From NCBI GenBank assembly GCA_023433705.1, contig JAEYUC010000060.1, forward strand, positions 1 to 7,541: 7,541 nucleotides of DNA, given 5' to 3'. Positions 7,470-7,541 of this stretch are shown one piece after another. Position 1 is the first letter of the stretch, and each line of letters starts with the position of its first letter. The translations under genes were made by a program, and so were the position numbers. Under the pieces are notes generated by a model. It ran no database searches. It was given only the letters and a program-made list of their open reading frames with translations, and was not told where the DNA came from. The stretch comes from Pseudomonadota bacterium (lineage in GTDB: Bacteria > Pseudomonadota > Gammaproteobacteria > Steroidobacterales > Steroidobacteraceae).

Positions 7470-7541
7470 TCGGTGCCGGGTGAGAAATCGCTGAGTTGGC
7501 GTCCGGCGCCGCCAATTCAGCGATTTCTCACCCGGCACCGA
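7470..7541. repeat. Palindromic repeat, copy 2 (32-bp arms, 8-nt loop)
   Basis: Left arm 7470-7501 and right arm 7510-7541 are reverse complements over 32 nt with one difference, which would be a G-U pair in RNA. The 8-nt loop is TCCGGCGC. The left 30 nt (7468-7497) are identical to 3520-3549 of copy 1. Removing a 21-nt block (3550-3570) from copy 1 makes the two elements equal in length over the shared core (68 nt). It lies 19 nt after the stop of the barrel gene, and the window ends exactly on the last paired base, so pairing could continue beyond. No T tract is visible. The same interpretation as copy 1 applies: REP- or MITE-like, possibly acting on 3' ends of transcripts. Confidence 0.9.

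Noticed and set aside
3520..7541. CRISPR-like array or insertion sequence bounded by the repeats
   Set aside because: There are only two intact copies about 3.9 kb apart, with ordinary core genes between and no transposase or cas gene. A composite transposon is not supported.

Overview
The window is high-GC, gene-dense bacterial DNA, most likely from a gammaproteobacterium. The EttA-type ABC-F protein (558 aa), the glyA-nrdR-ribD order and an eight-strand outer-membrane barrel with an ordinary signal peptide all point to a Gram-negative proteobacterium. A finer placement, for example near Steroidobacterales or Xanthomonadales, would be a guess. The window appears to be a whole short contig or a piece cut at repeats: it starts in a corrupted copy of a palindromic repeat and ends on the last base of an intact copy.

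Layout. Positions 1-58 hold low-complexity, probably miscalled sequence that still resembles the repeat. On the minus strand follow a DUF4145-like zinc-ribbon protein (67-759) and, upstream of it, ettA (798-2474), the energy-sensing translation factor. Diverging from ettA on the plus strand is a class I HDAC/AcuC-like deacetylase (to 3535), whose stop codon lies inside a large palindromic repeat (3524-3612). After a promoter-like region with a GC-rich dyad comes a compact plus-strand operon: glyA (serine hydroxymethyltransferase), nrdR (ribonucleotide reductase repressor) and ribD (riboflavin deaminase/reductase). nrdR and ribD overlap by 4 nt. The ribE-ribBA-ribH-nusB genes that often follow are not here. 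Instead, after a 159-nt gap with a small hairpin and a possible promoter, there is an outer-membrane beta-barrel gene (6788-7450), then a second intact palindromic repeat (7470-7541).

How the genes fit together. The core genes are housekeeping: one-carbon/glycine metabolism, control of dNTP synthesis, flavin synthesis and translation control. The deacetylase, the DUF4145-like protein and the barrel are accessory. There is no gap over 300 bases without a gene, and I see no tRNA, rRNA, CRISPR array or complete insertion sequence.

The most unusual material is the repeat family. Two intact hairpins about 3.9 kb apart share a 30-nt identical left arm and differ by a 21-nt internal insertion. All copies, including the corrupted one, sit at or over the 3' end of a gene, and one provides the stop codon of the deacetylase gene.
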